From positions 76,388,687 through 76,452,686 of the forward strand of contig NC_092052.1 of NCBI RefSeq assembly GCF_003086295.3: 64,000 nucleotides of DNA, given 5' to 3'. Below, piece by piece: positions 36,898-48,374 of this stretch. The position numbers and the translations under genes are program-made. The notes under the pieces are model-generated. The model was not told the DNA's origin. It saw only the letters and a list, made by a program, of their open reading frames with translations, and ran no database searches. Within the stretch, counting starts at the first letter, position 1; each line of letters opens with the position of its first letter. This stretch comes from Arachis hypogaea. Taxonomy: Eukaryota; Streptophyta; Magnoliopsida; Fabales; Fabaceae.

Positions 36898-36996
36898 CTT
36901 CGGCCCACTGGAGGCCAATCCATAAGGTGATCAGTTGGTGGATCAGTTGCCAATGCTAGCTCCCAAAGTATCCATGATAAGATTTATCCACAAAAG
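36898..36996 (-). pseudogene. Copy B exon: LLWINLIMDTLGA, 2-base deletion
   Basis: 99 bases where the family pattern predicts 101. GCTAGCATTGG replaces the codons of GALALAT, so a TGA follows within a few codons. The remainder reads PPTDHLMDWPPVGR in the restored phase. Both copies carry the lesion. Confidence 0.88.
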
Positions 36997-37360
36997 CTGT
37001 AGAAAGAGCAATAAGTCAGCTGAAACATAAATTGAGGGGCAAAGCCAGAGAGCAAAACACAGGGAGACAGCAGACCTGCAAGCGCATAGATTTTGAAAGA
37101 TATAAGAGGTATGCTAAAAATATCAAATTCATGTTCAGCTTGCAAAACACTATACAAAAGCAATCCAAAACGGTGCAGTTCAATTATATACAAACCTTTC
37201 ATTGGTTGGCATATTGACTAACTACCTAAATACCCATCTAGTAATGCCAGAAATAAAATTATTTTTTAAGATGTAAATACCAACCATAAAAGATGCATCA
37301 TTTATTAAGATAATTTAAGAACAAACTAGATCTCTCAAATCGAAAAGAAATAGGTCCAAC

Positions 37361-37437
37361 CTTTACAACTGAAGCAAAATTGCCATCCAAAATAATAATA
37401 TCAGAGCTTTCTATTGCAACTTCAGTTCCTTGAATAT
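37361..37437 (-). pseudogene. Copy B exon: GTEVAIESSDIIILDGNFA, 5' end deleted
   Basis: It reads QGTEVAIESSDIIILDGNFA then SVVK before donor GTTGG. About 27 bases including the acceptor AG and ADIGLAMG are missing compared with copy A. Family members usually have DDN where this has DGN. Confidence 0.85.
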
Positions 37438-37785
37438 ATTCAGAAAGTATAGAAATAAATTAAAAAGGGAAAAAAGAAAGAAATAGTTCAATTCATTAGA
37501 ACAGAAAATTCTATGATCAAGAGATAGTAGATTCATACATCGAATATAGAAAAGCATGACATAATGAAATCAGAATCATTAATAAACCTAGGGACTTGTT
37601 ATCACGTGATTACACAAACAGGAAAACAAGACAGGTATACCAGGGGTAAACAAACTCTCATGGTGTTCAATATACAATTACAAGCATTGACATTGATAAA
37701 GATTGTTGTGGTACTTAAAATTTGAGAAAACAACACAATCACTAGCACAAAAAAGAAGATAGTAGTAGTGTAGTAGTAGCCAGAC
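37438..37785. other. Intron of ATPase copy B
   Basis: AT-rich intron sequence between the SSDII and hinge exons. Nothing else is recognised in it. Confidence 0.6.
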
Positions 37786-37902
37786 CTCATGTAGTGCAGG
37801 AGCATCATTTGTTCCATCCCCAGTTACAGCCACAACATGTCCCTTCCTCCTCAATGCTTGCACAAGCAATAATTTGTCATTAGGAGATGACCGTCCCATA
37901 AC
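37786..37902 (-). pseudogene. Copy B exon: [19 protein letters not shown] and [13 protein letters not shown] hinge
   Basis: 117 bases, 39 open codons, acceptor CTAG and donor GAG|GTCTG. It contains [12 protein letters not shown] and [16 protein letters not shown], the invariant P-type ATPase hinge that coordinates Mg2+ next to the phosphorylation site. This exon is intact. Confidence 0.92.
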
Positions 37903-37990
37903 CTAGTAATCATATTGCCAATAAATATCATTCACCACGAAAAATACCTCTCTCTTAAGAGCCTGAAAATATTGTTGTCAGGATTCTTAC

Positions 37991-38156
37991 TAATATTGCT
38001 TCAGCTATTTCATCTCTCTGTGCATCTGTCATGGCACGAAAAGTTTTTCCTTCAATGATGATTGGCTCTGTAGCTTCAGCAAGGGAATTTAAGTATTCCA
38101 CACTCCACAGCAATTGCTTTTGCAGTTTTGACATTGTCACCAGTGACCGTTTTTAC
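37991..38156 (-). pseudogene. Copy B exon: VTGDNVKTAKAIAVECGIL, +1 frameshift
   Basis: It reads VKTVTGDNVKTAKAIAVECG and then IL. One extra A near 38088-38090 shifts the frame, and NSLAEATEPIIIEGKTFRA continues in the next frame to donor GTAAG. At 166 bases it is one more than a multiple of three. The extra base lies in an A run, so a sequencing error is possible. Confidence 0.88.
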
Positions 38157-38658
38157 CTAGAATTAATCGAAACAAAAAAAAAAAGAAAGGGGCAGAAAAG
38201 GATTATTTATAGAATGTAGAAACTGGATATGGAAAGCACCATTGTATTTCATTATCATCAAACGAAGTTATTAATGTTGGTCTTGCTAATCTTTAAGCCA
38301 TCAAATTTGAAAGCAATAAACACGTTTGAAAATAAAGAAAAATTTAAGTCCATAGACCAGGGCATAATTCAGCACTCCGTATGTTATTCCACCTACATGC
38401 AATGCATCTGTCTCTAGACGCACCGAGTCAGTGCTTCTTTGGCATCAGTTATAATCACATGAAGTCACTGACAATGAAAGTAGCTGGATTGAATTTTTCT
38501 TATTTTTATTATTATAGTCTTGTAGCATATTTTACAACTGCTAACATGGCCACCATGCATATTCTGCTTTCTGTAATGAGCTTCCATCGCATCACCTCCA
38601 AGAATACAATGGACACGGTAATTTAACAATTCTATTGAGGATAATTGAAAATAAGTAC
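38157..38658. other. Intron of ATPase copy B
   Basis: About 500 bases of AT-rich intron with no recognisable feature. Confidence 0.6.
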
Positions 38659-38718
38659 CTTAACCCCAGATTTTTGGCAAAGCTCCACTGAATCTTTGAC
38701 TCCAGGTCGACAAGGATC
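38659..38718 (-). pseudogene. Copy B exon: DPCRPGVKDSVELCQKSGVK
   Basis: 60 bases, 20 open codons, the P-domain DPxRPGV block typical of Ca2+-ATPases. Canonical GTACTT donor and CAG acceptor. Confidence 0.92.
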
Positions 38719-39075
38719 CTGCATGTCAAATATGAGATTAAGAATCAGATATATAACCAGCAGAAGCGTATCCTAGAGTCAAATGCTATCATAAGTTAGA
38801 GTTTATCAATGATTCCCGTGTTAAATCCAAATGCACAGAATCCACTTACAAGATATTGTCATGGACGGTAAATTAAATTAACAAAACTATAATCCCTGCA
38901 GAGTCCCAAGTCCCAACCACTTGCAATTAAGCAAACAGATGAGATTGGCAGCTAGGAATGAGTGTGCAAAACACAATAAATTTTAAATTAGAGAAAAACA
39001 AAAGCACAAGAAAATATTAATACATTATAAACATCAACGACAATGATAGACATGTATTCAGAGGAAAATACTTGC

Positions 39076-39246
39076 CTTCAGACCAACAATAGCTAACAAA
39101 ACAAGATTATTTTCTGGTAAAGACCAGTGAGCCCGTTCTTCTTCAGTGGCTGGAACATTCTTCTTTTCAAATGTTCTATATGCAATGGCAACACAACGTA
39201 AACTCTCGGCAGCCATGTCTTCAATAGCTTTTCTGAAAGATACCAT
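39076..39246 (-). pseudogene. Copy B exon: IEDMAAESLRCVAIAYR, GC donor
   Basis: 171 bases, 57 open codons of the nucleotide-binding domain: MVSFRKAIEDMA, SLRCVAIAYRTFE, LPENNLVLLAIVGLK. The donor is AAG|GCAAGT, the classic GC-AG intron form. Confidence 0.9.
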
Positions 39247-39381
39247 CTGCAAGCCAGGAAATTTTCACTATGTAGGACTTTATACAGATCAAGCAAGTGA
39301 ACTACTAAAGGTTGAATAATCCAAACTACATTTGTTTGCTTTGTAAAATAGGTTGACACAGTCCAGTGAAAAAAAAAAAAA

Positions 39382-39556
<175 letters not shown>

Positions 39557-39674
39557 AATACGCCTTGGCTGAGATTATTTCCAAACAAGAAAAGAAAGTG
39601 AAAACAGACAAACAAAAAACAGAAGAATGCCTTTATGAAAGCACAGATCAGAATATAAAACTGCTTTATCAAAC

Positions 39675-39785
39675 CTTTTCCTCATCCATGTCTACCAACT
39701 GGTCATTTGCATCAATGTACCGTGTACAGCAGGCTAGGACAATCTTAGCAGCACCTTTCCAGTGTATGTGAACTTCAGAGTCAGC
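39675..39785 (-). pseudogene. Copy B exon: HWKGAAKIVLACC nucleotide-binding segment
   Basis: 111 bases, 37 open codons: ADSEVHIHWKGAAKIVLACC, then RYIDANDQLVDMDEEK. KGA is the conserved ATP-binding lysine motif of the N-domain. Canonical splice sites. Confidence 0.92.
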
Positions 39786-40153
39786 CTGCATACAGAGATA
39801 AAATTTGCTTATTTAAGGTGCACGATATGATAAAACAGATGATTACATCATTATGCAGTACAAGCATATTGTGATGATGTTCCAGTCAATTTGCATACTT
39901 TACTGGGTATGTAGATAATCTCACAACTTAAAAGTGAAACGGACATATCAGTGTTTAATTCAGATTTAAGAGTGAGTTGACAGTTATTAATATTTAATAT
40001 GACATTGGAGTTACTTGTTAGTGCTCATAGATGTGAATGAAACACGGACAACACAGGCACAAAATAGTGATCGAACTGAAGTAATTAAAAATAGAAATCC
40101 ACATTACAAAGAAGATACAGCAGCAATAGCTTAAACTGTCTATGAAAGAATAC
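39786..40153. other. Intron of ATPase copy B
   Basis: Roughly 370 bases of AT-rich intron; nothing else seen. Confidence 0.6.
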
Positions 40154-40252
40154 CGTTTGTACTGCAACTCCGCCTCTTTTTTTCTCAGAATTGAAAGGGA
40201 AAACGTGAATAATTGATGATTCCGATCTAGTAGAGTCGAAGTTCATCCCAAT
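40154..40252 (-). pseudogene. Copy B exon: GMNFDSTRSESSIIHVFPF
   Basis: 99 bases, 33 open codons: IGMNFDSTRSESSI, HVFPFNSEKKRGGVAVQT. FNSEKKR is characteristic of type IIB pumps. Acceptor ATCAG, donor GTATTC. Confidence 0.92.
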
Positions 40253-40341
40253 CTGATATTTGATTAACATTTACAAGCAACTGTAAGAATATAAGCTTCA
40301 CACACAAAAATAGGGAATAAACTGTATTATTGAAAACAGAC

Positions 40342-40580
40342 CTCTAATTCCCAATGTAAAATTGCCTTTTCTGTTGGTGATCCGGAAACCTCAACATCGT
40401 TACCACCCTGTCAAGGACAGACTTTAGCAGTTCAAGCAAAACCTCAGGGACAAAAACACTGCCATTAGTGTTCTGTGCAACACCTTCAATGAGCAAAGAG
40501 TAGAGCTTGGGAGAGAGCTCTGACTTGTTACCAGGAGGATCATTCTTCTTCCCACCAGCATAAGCCTCCACCACAGTCAT
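40342..40580 (-). pseudogene. Copy B exon: MTVVEAYAGG, with 35-base insertion
   Basis: It reads MTVVEAYAGGKKNDPPGN, SELSPKLYSLLIEGVAQN, GSVFVPE, then 35 extra bases (40408-40442), then GGNDVEVSGSPTEKAILHWE. Without the insertion the exon is 204 bases, 68 codons, the expected size. The insertion breaks the frame but begins GT and ends AG. Confidence 0.88.
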
Positions 40581-41473
40581 CTGTCATAAAGTATTTAATA
40601 AAATTCAAGATATAGACAGAAAGTCTGCCCTAAAGTTAACTATCAATGTCAACTATGACCCATAGAAATTAACTTCCTTTAAAATGTTCCCAAATTTCAA
40701 ATCGACGAGAGTTCAATCGATATCTTCCAAGTTCCATAGAATCAATGAAATTTTGTGCTCCTAATTTACCTTAAATGCGGAAGGCTTATTATATACAACC
40801 TAAACTGGTGAGCATCGACATGGGATGCCAGGAGCAACAATACTATGGTTGAATTTTCACCTGAAGTTTCTCCTGGCCTCTAATTTCAACAATTGGAAAA
40901 TTCTCCATCTGATAAACTCTTATGAAAAATTCTATTTCAGTCAATAGGCACTATCCTTTCTTTCTCCACCACCCACCCACCCACCACGCACGGGCGTGCG
41001 GGGCCTTCTAAGTTCTAATACATTCATTCCTGATCTCTTCTAAATCCACTACAATATCCATATATTTATAACTCTTAGTTTAGGCTCTTCTTGACATTCT
41101 ACTACAAGACATTTTTACAGTAAAAGGCATTGTGCTTCTCCCGATGTAAAACAAACTTTTCATTTTAAGGATTCACAATCTCTTCTATTCATCTACCAAA
41201 CCTGAATTCTATGGTTTACATCTCCTTCTATTCTCCCATTTTGTGTGATCTCCGAATTTCACAGCTAAAATAGCACTAGTGAGAATATTGATAAGTCCGG
41301 TATGTAAAAATCCATGTGAAGTGTGCAGACGAAGGTTTTAACCCCACCAAGCATGTATTTGATTGCTGAACCACTAAAACAGAAACAGCTTCTTGAAGTG
41401 TGATCTCCAGAAAATTTATGAAAATTGCCTAAAACTATTCCAATGAAAATTCAAATGATACATCCCAACATAC
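40581..41473. other. Intron of ATPase copy B
   Basis: About 890 bases of non-repetitive intron. No exon, RNA gene or transposon signature recognised. Confidence 0.6.
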
Positions 41474-41530
41474 CTGATTCATGGTCAACGTGCTAGTCTT
41501 ATCACTGCAAATGGTTGTTACAGAGCCCAT
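41474..41530 (-). pseudogene. Copy B exon fragment: phosphorylation site ICSDKTSTLTMNQ
   Basis: The last 19 codons of the exon carrying the catalytic aspartate, ending at donor GTATGT. The family motif is DKTGTLT; here it is DKTSTLT (GGC to AGC). Upstream of MGS the sequence changes straight into satellite. Confidence 0.9.
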
Positions 41531-44500
41531 TACGGGTGTCCTCCTCGGGATAGCGTCATTTAAAGAACGAGGGTCAGCACGACGTAAAAAAATCGGAAAA
41601 GAAAACTGGAGGAGCCTGTCGCAGATGAGGCCATTACGGCTCGCCTTTAGGTGTCCTTCTTGGGATAGTTTCATTTAAAGAATGAGGGTCAGCACGTAGA
41701 GAAAAAAAAATAGGAAAAAAACCGAAGGAGCCTGCCGAAGATGAGGCAATTACGGCTCGCCTTTAGGTGTCCTCTCGAGATAGCGTCATTTAAAGAACGA
41801 GGGTCAGCACGTAGTAAAAAAAACCAGAGGAGCTTGCCGAAGATGAGGCCATTACGGCTCGCCTTTAGGTGTCCTCCTCGGGATAGCGTCATTTAAAGAA
41901 CGAGGGTTAGCACGATATAAAAAAAATGGAAAAAAAAAAAACTAGAGGAGCCTGCCAAAGATGAGACTATTATGGCTCGCCTTTAGGTGTCCTCCTCGGG
42001 ATAGCGTCATTTAAAGAACGAGGGTCAGCACGTAGTAAAAAAAAAATCGGAGGAGCCTGCCGAAGATGTGGCCATTACAGCTCGCCTTTAGGTGTCTTCC
42101 TCGGGATAACGTAATTTAAAGAACGAGGGTCAGCACGTAGTAAAAAAAATGGAGGAGCCTGCCGAACATGAGGCCTGCACGAAGTGAAAAAAACAAGAAA
42201 AAAAACCGGAGGAGCCTACCGAAGATGAGGCCATTACAGCTCGCCTTTTGGTGTCCTCCTCGGGATAGTGTTAATTAAAGGACGATAGTCAGCACGACGT
42301 AAAAAAAACCGACAAAAAAAAACGGAGGAGCCTGCCGAAATAAGGCCATTACAGCTCGCCTTTAGGTATCCTCCCCGGGATAGCGTCATTTAAAGAACAA
42401 TGGTCGGGACGACGTAAAAAAAAACTGGAGGAGCCTGCCGAAGATGAGGCCATCACGGCTCGCCTTTAGGTGTCCTCTTCGGGATAGCGTCATTTAAAGA
42501 ACGAGGGTCAGCACGACGTAAAAAAATTCGAAAAAAAAGAACCGGAGGAGCCTACCGAAGATGAGGACATTACGAATCGCCTTTAGGTGTCCTCCTCAGG
42601 ATAGCGTCATTTAAAGAACAAGGGTTAGCACGATGTAAAAAAAAATCGGAAAAAAAACTTGAGGAGCCTGCCGAAGATGAGGCCATTACGGCTCGCCTTT
42701 AGGTGTCCTCCTCGGGATAGTGTCAATTAAAGAACGAGGGGCAGCACGACGTAAAAGAACCCGGAAAAAAAACCGGAGGAGCCTGCTAAAGATGAGGCCA
42801 TTACGGCTCGCCTTTAGGTGTCCTCCTCGGGATAGCGTCATTTAAAGAACGAGGGTCAGCACGTCATAAAAAAAATCGGAAAAAAACCGTAGGAGCCTGC
42901 CGAAGATGTGGCCATTACAACCAGCCTTTAGGTGCCCTCGGGATAGCGTCATTTAAAGAACGAGGGTCAGCACGACGTAAAAAAAAATCAGAAAAAAAAC
43001 CGGAGTAGCCTGTTGAAGATGTGGCCATTACGGCTCGCCTTTAGGTGTCCTCCTCGGGTTAGCATCATTTAAAGAGCGAGGGTCAGCACATAGTAAAAAA
43101 AAAAAAAAACCGGAGGAGCCTGCCGAAGATGAGGCTATTACAGCACGCCTTTAGGTGTTCTCTTCGAGATAGCGTCATTTAAAGAGCTAGGGTCTGCACG
43201 TCGTAAAAAAAGAAACCATAAGAAATGCCGAAGGAGCCACCCGAAGATGAGGCCATTACGGCTCGCCTTTACGTGCCCTCCTCGGGATAGCGTCATTTAA
43301 AGAACGAGGGTCTGCACGGTGTAAAAAAAACCGGAAAAAAACCGGAGGAGCCGGCCGAAGATGAGGCCATTACGGCTCGCCTTTAGGTGTCCTCCTCGGT
43401 ATAGTGTCATTTAAAGAACGAGGGGCAGCACGACGTAAAAAAATAAAAAAAAAACCGGAGGAGCCTGCTGAAGATGAGGCCATTACGTCTCGCCCCTAGG
43501 CGTCCTCCTCGGGATAGCGTCATTTAAAGAACGATGGTCAGCACGTCGTAAAAAAAAATCAGAAACAAACCATAGGAGCCTGCCGAAGATGAGGCCATTA
43601 CGGCTCACCTTTAGGTGTCCTCCTCGGGATAGCGTCAATTAAAGGACGAGGGTCAACACAACGTAAAAAAAAAACAACAAAAAAAAAACCGGAGGAGCCT
43701 GCCGAAGATGAGGCCATTACGGCTCGCCTTTAGGTGTCCATCCCGGGACAGCGTCATTTAATGAACGATGATCGGCACGACGTAAAAAAAAAACCGGAGG
43801 AGCCTGCCGAAGATGAGGCCATTACGGCTCGCCTTTAGGTGTCCATCCCGGGACAGCGTCATTTAAAGAACGATGGTCGGCATGACGAAAAAAAAAATCG
43901 GAGGAGCCTGCCGAAAATGAGGCCATCACGGCACCCCTTTAGCTGTCCTCCTCAAGATAGCGTCATTTAAAGAACGAGGGTCAGCACAACGTAAAAAAAA
44001 CCTGAAAAAAAATCGGAGGAGCCTGCCGAAGATGAGGCCATTACGGCTCGCCTTTAAGTGTCCTCCTCGGGATAGCGTCATTTAAAGAAAAAGGGTCAGC
44101 ATGATGTAAAAAAAAAGGAAAAAAAGCCGGAGGAGCCTGGCAAAAATGAGGCCATTACGGCTCGCCTTTAGGTGTCCACCTCGGGATAGCGTCATTTAAA
44201 GATCGAGGGTCAGCACATAGTAAAAAAAAAAACCAGAGGAGCCTGCCGAAGATGAGGCTATTACAGCTCGCCTTTAGGTGTTCTCCTCGAGATAGCGTCA
44301 TTTAAAGAGCGAGGGTCTGCACGACGTAAAAAAAAACCAAAAAAAAACCGGAGGAGCCTCCCGAAGATGAGGCCATTACGGCTCTCCTTTTCGTGTCCTC
44401 CTTGGGATAGCGTCATTTAAAGAACGAGGGTCAGCACGATGTAAAAAAAAACCGGAATAAAAATCGGAGGAGCTTGCCGAAGTTGAGGCCATTACGGCTC

Positions 44501-47500
44501 GCCTTTAGGTGTCCTCCTCGGGATAGTGTCATTTAAAGAACGAGGGGCAGCACGACGTAAAAAAAACCGAAAAAAAAAACCGGAGGAGCTTGCTGAAGAT
44601 GAGGCCATTACGGCTCGCCTTTAGGTGTCCTCCTCGGGATAGCGTCATTTAAAGAACGAGGGTCAGCATGTCCTAAAAAAAATCAGAAAAAAACCATAGG
44701 AGCCTGCCGAAGATGTGGCCATTACGGCTACCCTTTAGATGTCCTTGGGATAGCGTCATTTAAAGAACGAGGGTCAGCACGACGTAAAAAAAAAATCGGA
44801 AAAAAAATCGGAGGAGCCTGCCGAAGATGAGGCAATTATGGCTCGCCTTTAGGTGTCTACCTTGGGATAGCGTCAATTAAAGGACGAGGGTCAACACAAC
44901 GTAAAAAAAAAACAAAAAAAAAACCGAAGGAGCCTGCCGAAGATGAGGTCATTACGGCTCGCCTTTAGGTGTCCTCCTCGGGATAGTGTCATTTAAAGAC
45001 CGAGGGGCAGCACGACGTAAAAAAAACCGGAAAAAAAAACCGGAAGAGCCTGCTGAAGATGAGGCCATTACGGCTCACCTTTAGGTGTCCGCCTCGGGAT
45101 AGCGTCATTTAAAGAACGATGGTCAGCATGTCGTAAAAAAAAATCGGAAAAAAACCGTAGGAGCCTGCCGAAGATGTGGCAATTACAGCTAGCCTTTAGG
45201 TGTCCTCGGGATAGCGTCATTTAAAGAACGAGGGTCAGAACAACGTAATAAAAAACCAACAAAAAAAATCCGGAGGAGCCTACCGAAGATGAGGCCATTA
45301 CGGCTCGCCTTTAGGTGTCCATCCCGGGACAGCGTCATTTAAAGAATGATGGTCGGCACGACATAAAAAAAATGGAGGAGCCTGCCAAAGATGAGGCCAT
45401 TACGGCTCCACTTTGGGTGTCTTCCTCGAGATAGCGTCATTTAAAGAACGAGGGTCAGCACGACGTAAAAAATACCAGAAAAAAAACCGGAGGAGCCTGC
45501 TGAAGATGAGGCCATTACGGCTCGCCTTTAGTTGTCCTCCTCGGGATAGCGTCATTTAAAGAACGAGGGTCAGCACGTCGTAAAAAAAATCGGAAAAAAA
45601 CCGTAGGTGCCTGCTGAAGATGTGGCCATTACGGCTAGCCGTTAGGTGTCCTCGGGATAGCGTCATTTAAAGAATGAGGGTCACCATGACGTAAAAAAAA
45701 AATCAAAAAAAAAAAAAAACTGGAGGAGCCTGTCGAAGATAAGGCCATTACGGCTCGCCTTTAGGTGTCCTCTTCGGGATAGCGTCAATTAAAGGACGAG
45801 GGTCAGCTAAACGTAATAAAAAACCAACAAAAAAAACCCGGAGGAGCCTGCCGAAGATGAGGCCATTACGGCTCGCCTTTAGGTGTCCATCCCGGGACAG
45901 CGTCATTTAAAGAGCGATGGTCGGCACGACGTAAAAAAAAAAAACCAGAGGAGACTGCCAAAGATGAGGCCATTACGGCTCCCCTTTAGGTGTCCTCCTC
46001 GAGATAGCGTCATTTAAAGAACGAGGGTCAGCACGACGTAAAAAAAAACCATAAAAAAAATAACCAGAGGAGCCTGCCGAAGATGAGGCCATTACGGCAC
46101 GCCTTTAGGTGTCCTCCTCAGGATAGCGTCATTTAAAGAACGAGGGTCACCATGATGGAAAAAAAAAAACCGGATGAACCTGCCAAAAATGAGGCCATTA
46201 CGACTCGCCTTTAGGTGTTCTCCTCGGGATAGCGTCTTTTAAAGAGCGATGGTCAGCACAAAGTAAAAAAAAAAAAAACCGAAGGAGCCTGCCGAAGATG
46301 AGGCTATTACAGCTCTCCTTTAGGTGTTCTCCTTGAGATAGCGTCATTTAAAGAGCGAGGGTCTGTACGACGTAAAAAAAAACCAGAAAAAAACTGGAGG
46401 AGCCTCCCGAAGATGAGGCCATTACGGCTCGCCTTTACGTGTCCTCCTCGGGATAGCTTTATTTAAAGAACGAGGGTCTGCACGATGTAAAAAAAAAACC
46501 AGAGGAGCCTGCCGAAGATGAGGCCATTTCGGCTCGCCTTTAGGTGTCCTCCTCGGGATAGTGTCATTTAAAGAACGAGGGGCAGCACGACGTAAAAAAA
46601 ACCGGAAAAAAAACCGGAGGAGCTTGCTGAAAATGAGTCCATTACGGCTCGCCTTTAGGTGTCCTCCTCGGGATAGCGTCATTTAAAGAACGAGGGTCAG
46701 CACATCGTAAAAAAAATCGGAAAAGAAAACCAAAGGAGCTAGCCGCAGATGAGACCATTACGGCTCACCTTTAGGTGTCTTCCTCAGGATAGAGTCATTT
46801 AAAGAATTAGGGTCAGCACGTAGTGAAAAAAACCGGAAAAAAACCGAAGGAGCCTGCCGAAGATGAGGCCATTACGGCTCACCTTTAGGTGTCCTCCTCG
46901 GGATAGTGTCATTTAAAGAACGAGGGGCAGCACGATGTAAAAAAATGAAAAAAAAATAGGAGGATCCTGCTGAAGATGAGGCCGTTATGGCTCGCCTCTA
47001 GGCGTCCTCTTCGGGATAGCGTCATTAAAGGAACGACGGTCAGCACGTCGTAAAAAAAATCTGAAAAAAACTAGAGGAGCCTGCCGAAGATGTGGCCATT
47101 ACGGCTATCCTTTAGGTGTCCTCGGGATAGCGTCCTTTAAAGAACGAGGGTCAGCACGACGTAAAAAAAACCAGAAAAAAACCGGAAGAGCCAGCCGAAG
47201 ATGAGGCCATTACGGCTCGCCTTTAGGTGTCTTCCTCGGGATAGCGTCAATTAAAGGACGAGGGTCAGCACAACGTAAAAAAAAAACCAACAAAAAAAAA
47301 CCAGAGGAGCCTGCCGAAGATGAGGCCATTACGGCTCCCCTTTAGGTGTCCTCCTCGAGATAGCGTCATTTAAAGAACGAGGGTCAACACGACTTTCAAA
47401 AAAAAATAAGAAAAAAATTTGGAGGAGCCTGCCGAAGATGAGGCCATTACGGCTCGCCTTTAGGTGTCCTCCTTGGGATAACGTCATTTAAAGAACGAGG

Positions 47501-48039
47501 GTCAGCATGATGTAAAAAAAAGGGGAAAAAAACCGGAGGAGCCTGCAAAAAATGAGGCCATTACGGCTCCCCTTTAGGTGTCCTCCTCGGGATAGTGTCA
47601 TTTAAAGAATGAGGGGTAGCACGACGTAAAAAAATGAAAAAAAATCGGAGGAGCCTGCTGAAGATGAGTCCATTACGGCTCGCTTCTAAGCGTCCTCCTC
47701 GGGATAGCGTTATTTAAAGAACGAGGGTCAGCACGTCGTAAAAAAAATCGGAAAAAAACCATAGGAGCCTGCCGAAGATGTGGCCATTACGGCTAGCCTT
47801 TAGTTGTCCTCGGGATAGCGTCATTTAAAGAACGAGGGTCAGCACGACGTAAAAAAAAAACTGGAACAAAAAATCGGAGGAGCCTGCTGAAGATGAGGCC
47901 ACTACGGCTCGCCTTTAGGTGTCCTCCTCAGGATAGCATCATTTAAAGAACGAGGGTCAGCACGATGTAAAAAAAACCGGAAAAAAAACGGAGGAACATG
48001 CCGAGGATGAGGCCATTACGGCTCGCCTTTAGGTGTCCT
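41531..48039. repeat. ~115-bp satellite array, left part
   Basis: About 55-60 tandem monomers of 100-118 bases. Landmarks are GGAGGAGCCTGCCGAAGATG, AGGCCATTACGGCTCGCC, TTTAGGTGTCCTCCTCGGG, ATAGCGTCATTTAAAGAACG and AGGGTCAGCACGACG, then one or two A-runs separated by CCGG. Short monomers lack the second A-run. Variant monomers (GATGTGG with GGCTAGCC and only one CTC in TCCTCGGG) recur at intervals, pointing to higher-order structure. Confidence 0.96.
48035..48039. repeat. Target-site duplication GTCCT, left
   Basis: GTCCT directly before the LTR start TGATGC. It matches GTCCT at 59353-59357 after the right LTR. Confidence 0.95.
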
Positions 48040-48374
48040 TGATGCATTTGCATCTTTGCTATATTAGCTAGTTAGTTTAAGTAGTTTTAGCTTAATTTCA
48101 TTCACTTTCTTTGAAATAAACAAGCATTTGTGTGAGTTTTCTCTCCATGCATTCATGAACCAAGAACTAGGTGTAATTTGGCCATATTTGCGCAAAGAAT
48201 TCAAGAAGTTGACAAATGAATTAGTATGAATGAATCTCTTGAAAATTTTTGCATAGAATGGCAAAACTTTGAAGCAAATTCTTTGGTTAATGATAGGTGA
48301 TGAAACAAGAAGGCATTGAAGTAAGAATGAAGCAAGCAAGTGGCTAACAACTCTTTCAAGAATAGCAATGAGCA

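Larger units (their letters stand above)
33300..37830. repeat. Segmental duplicate of 1996-6426 (telomere-like array plus ATPase 3' end)
   Basis: Homology runs across the boundary between TTTAGGG repeats and gene. Array phrases match in order, and the gene part matches with an offset of about 31.4 kb (for example exon 4735-4869 and exon 36111-36245). Confidence 0.85.

Noticed and set aside
38229..38626. Small plus-strand frames in ATPase introns
   Set aside because: Intronic, short, and without similarity to anything I recognise.
41435..46682. Frames such as MTLSRGGHLKASRNGLIF in the satellite
   Set aside because: Repeated monomer translation; varies in frame between monomers and has no start context or conservation.
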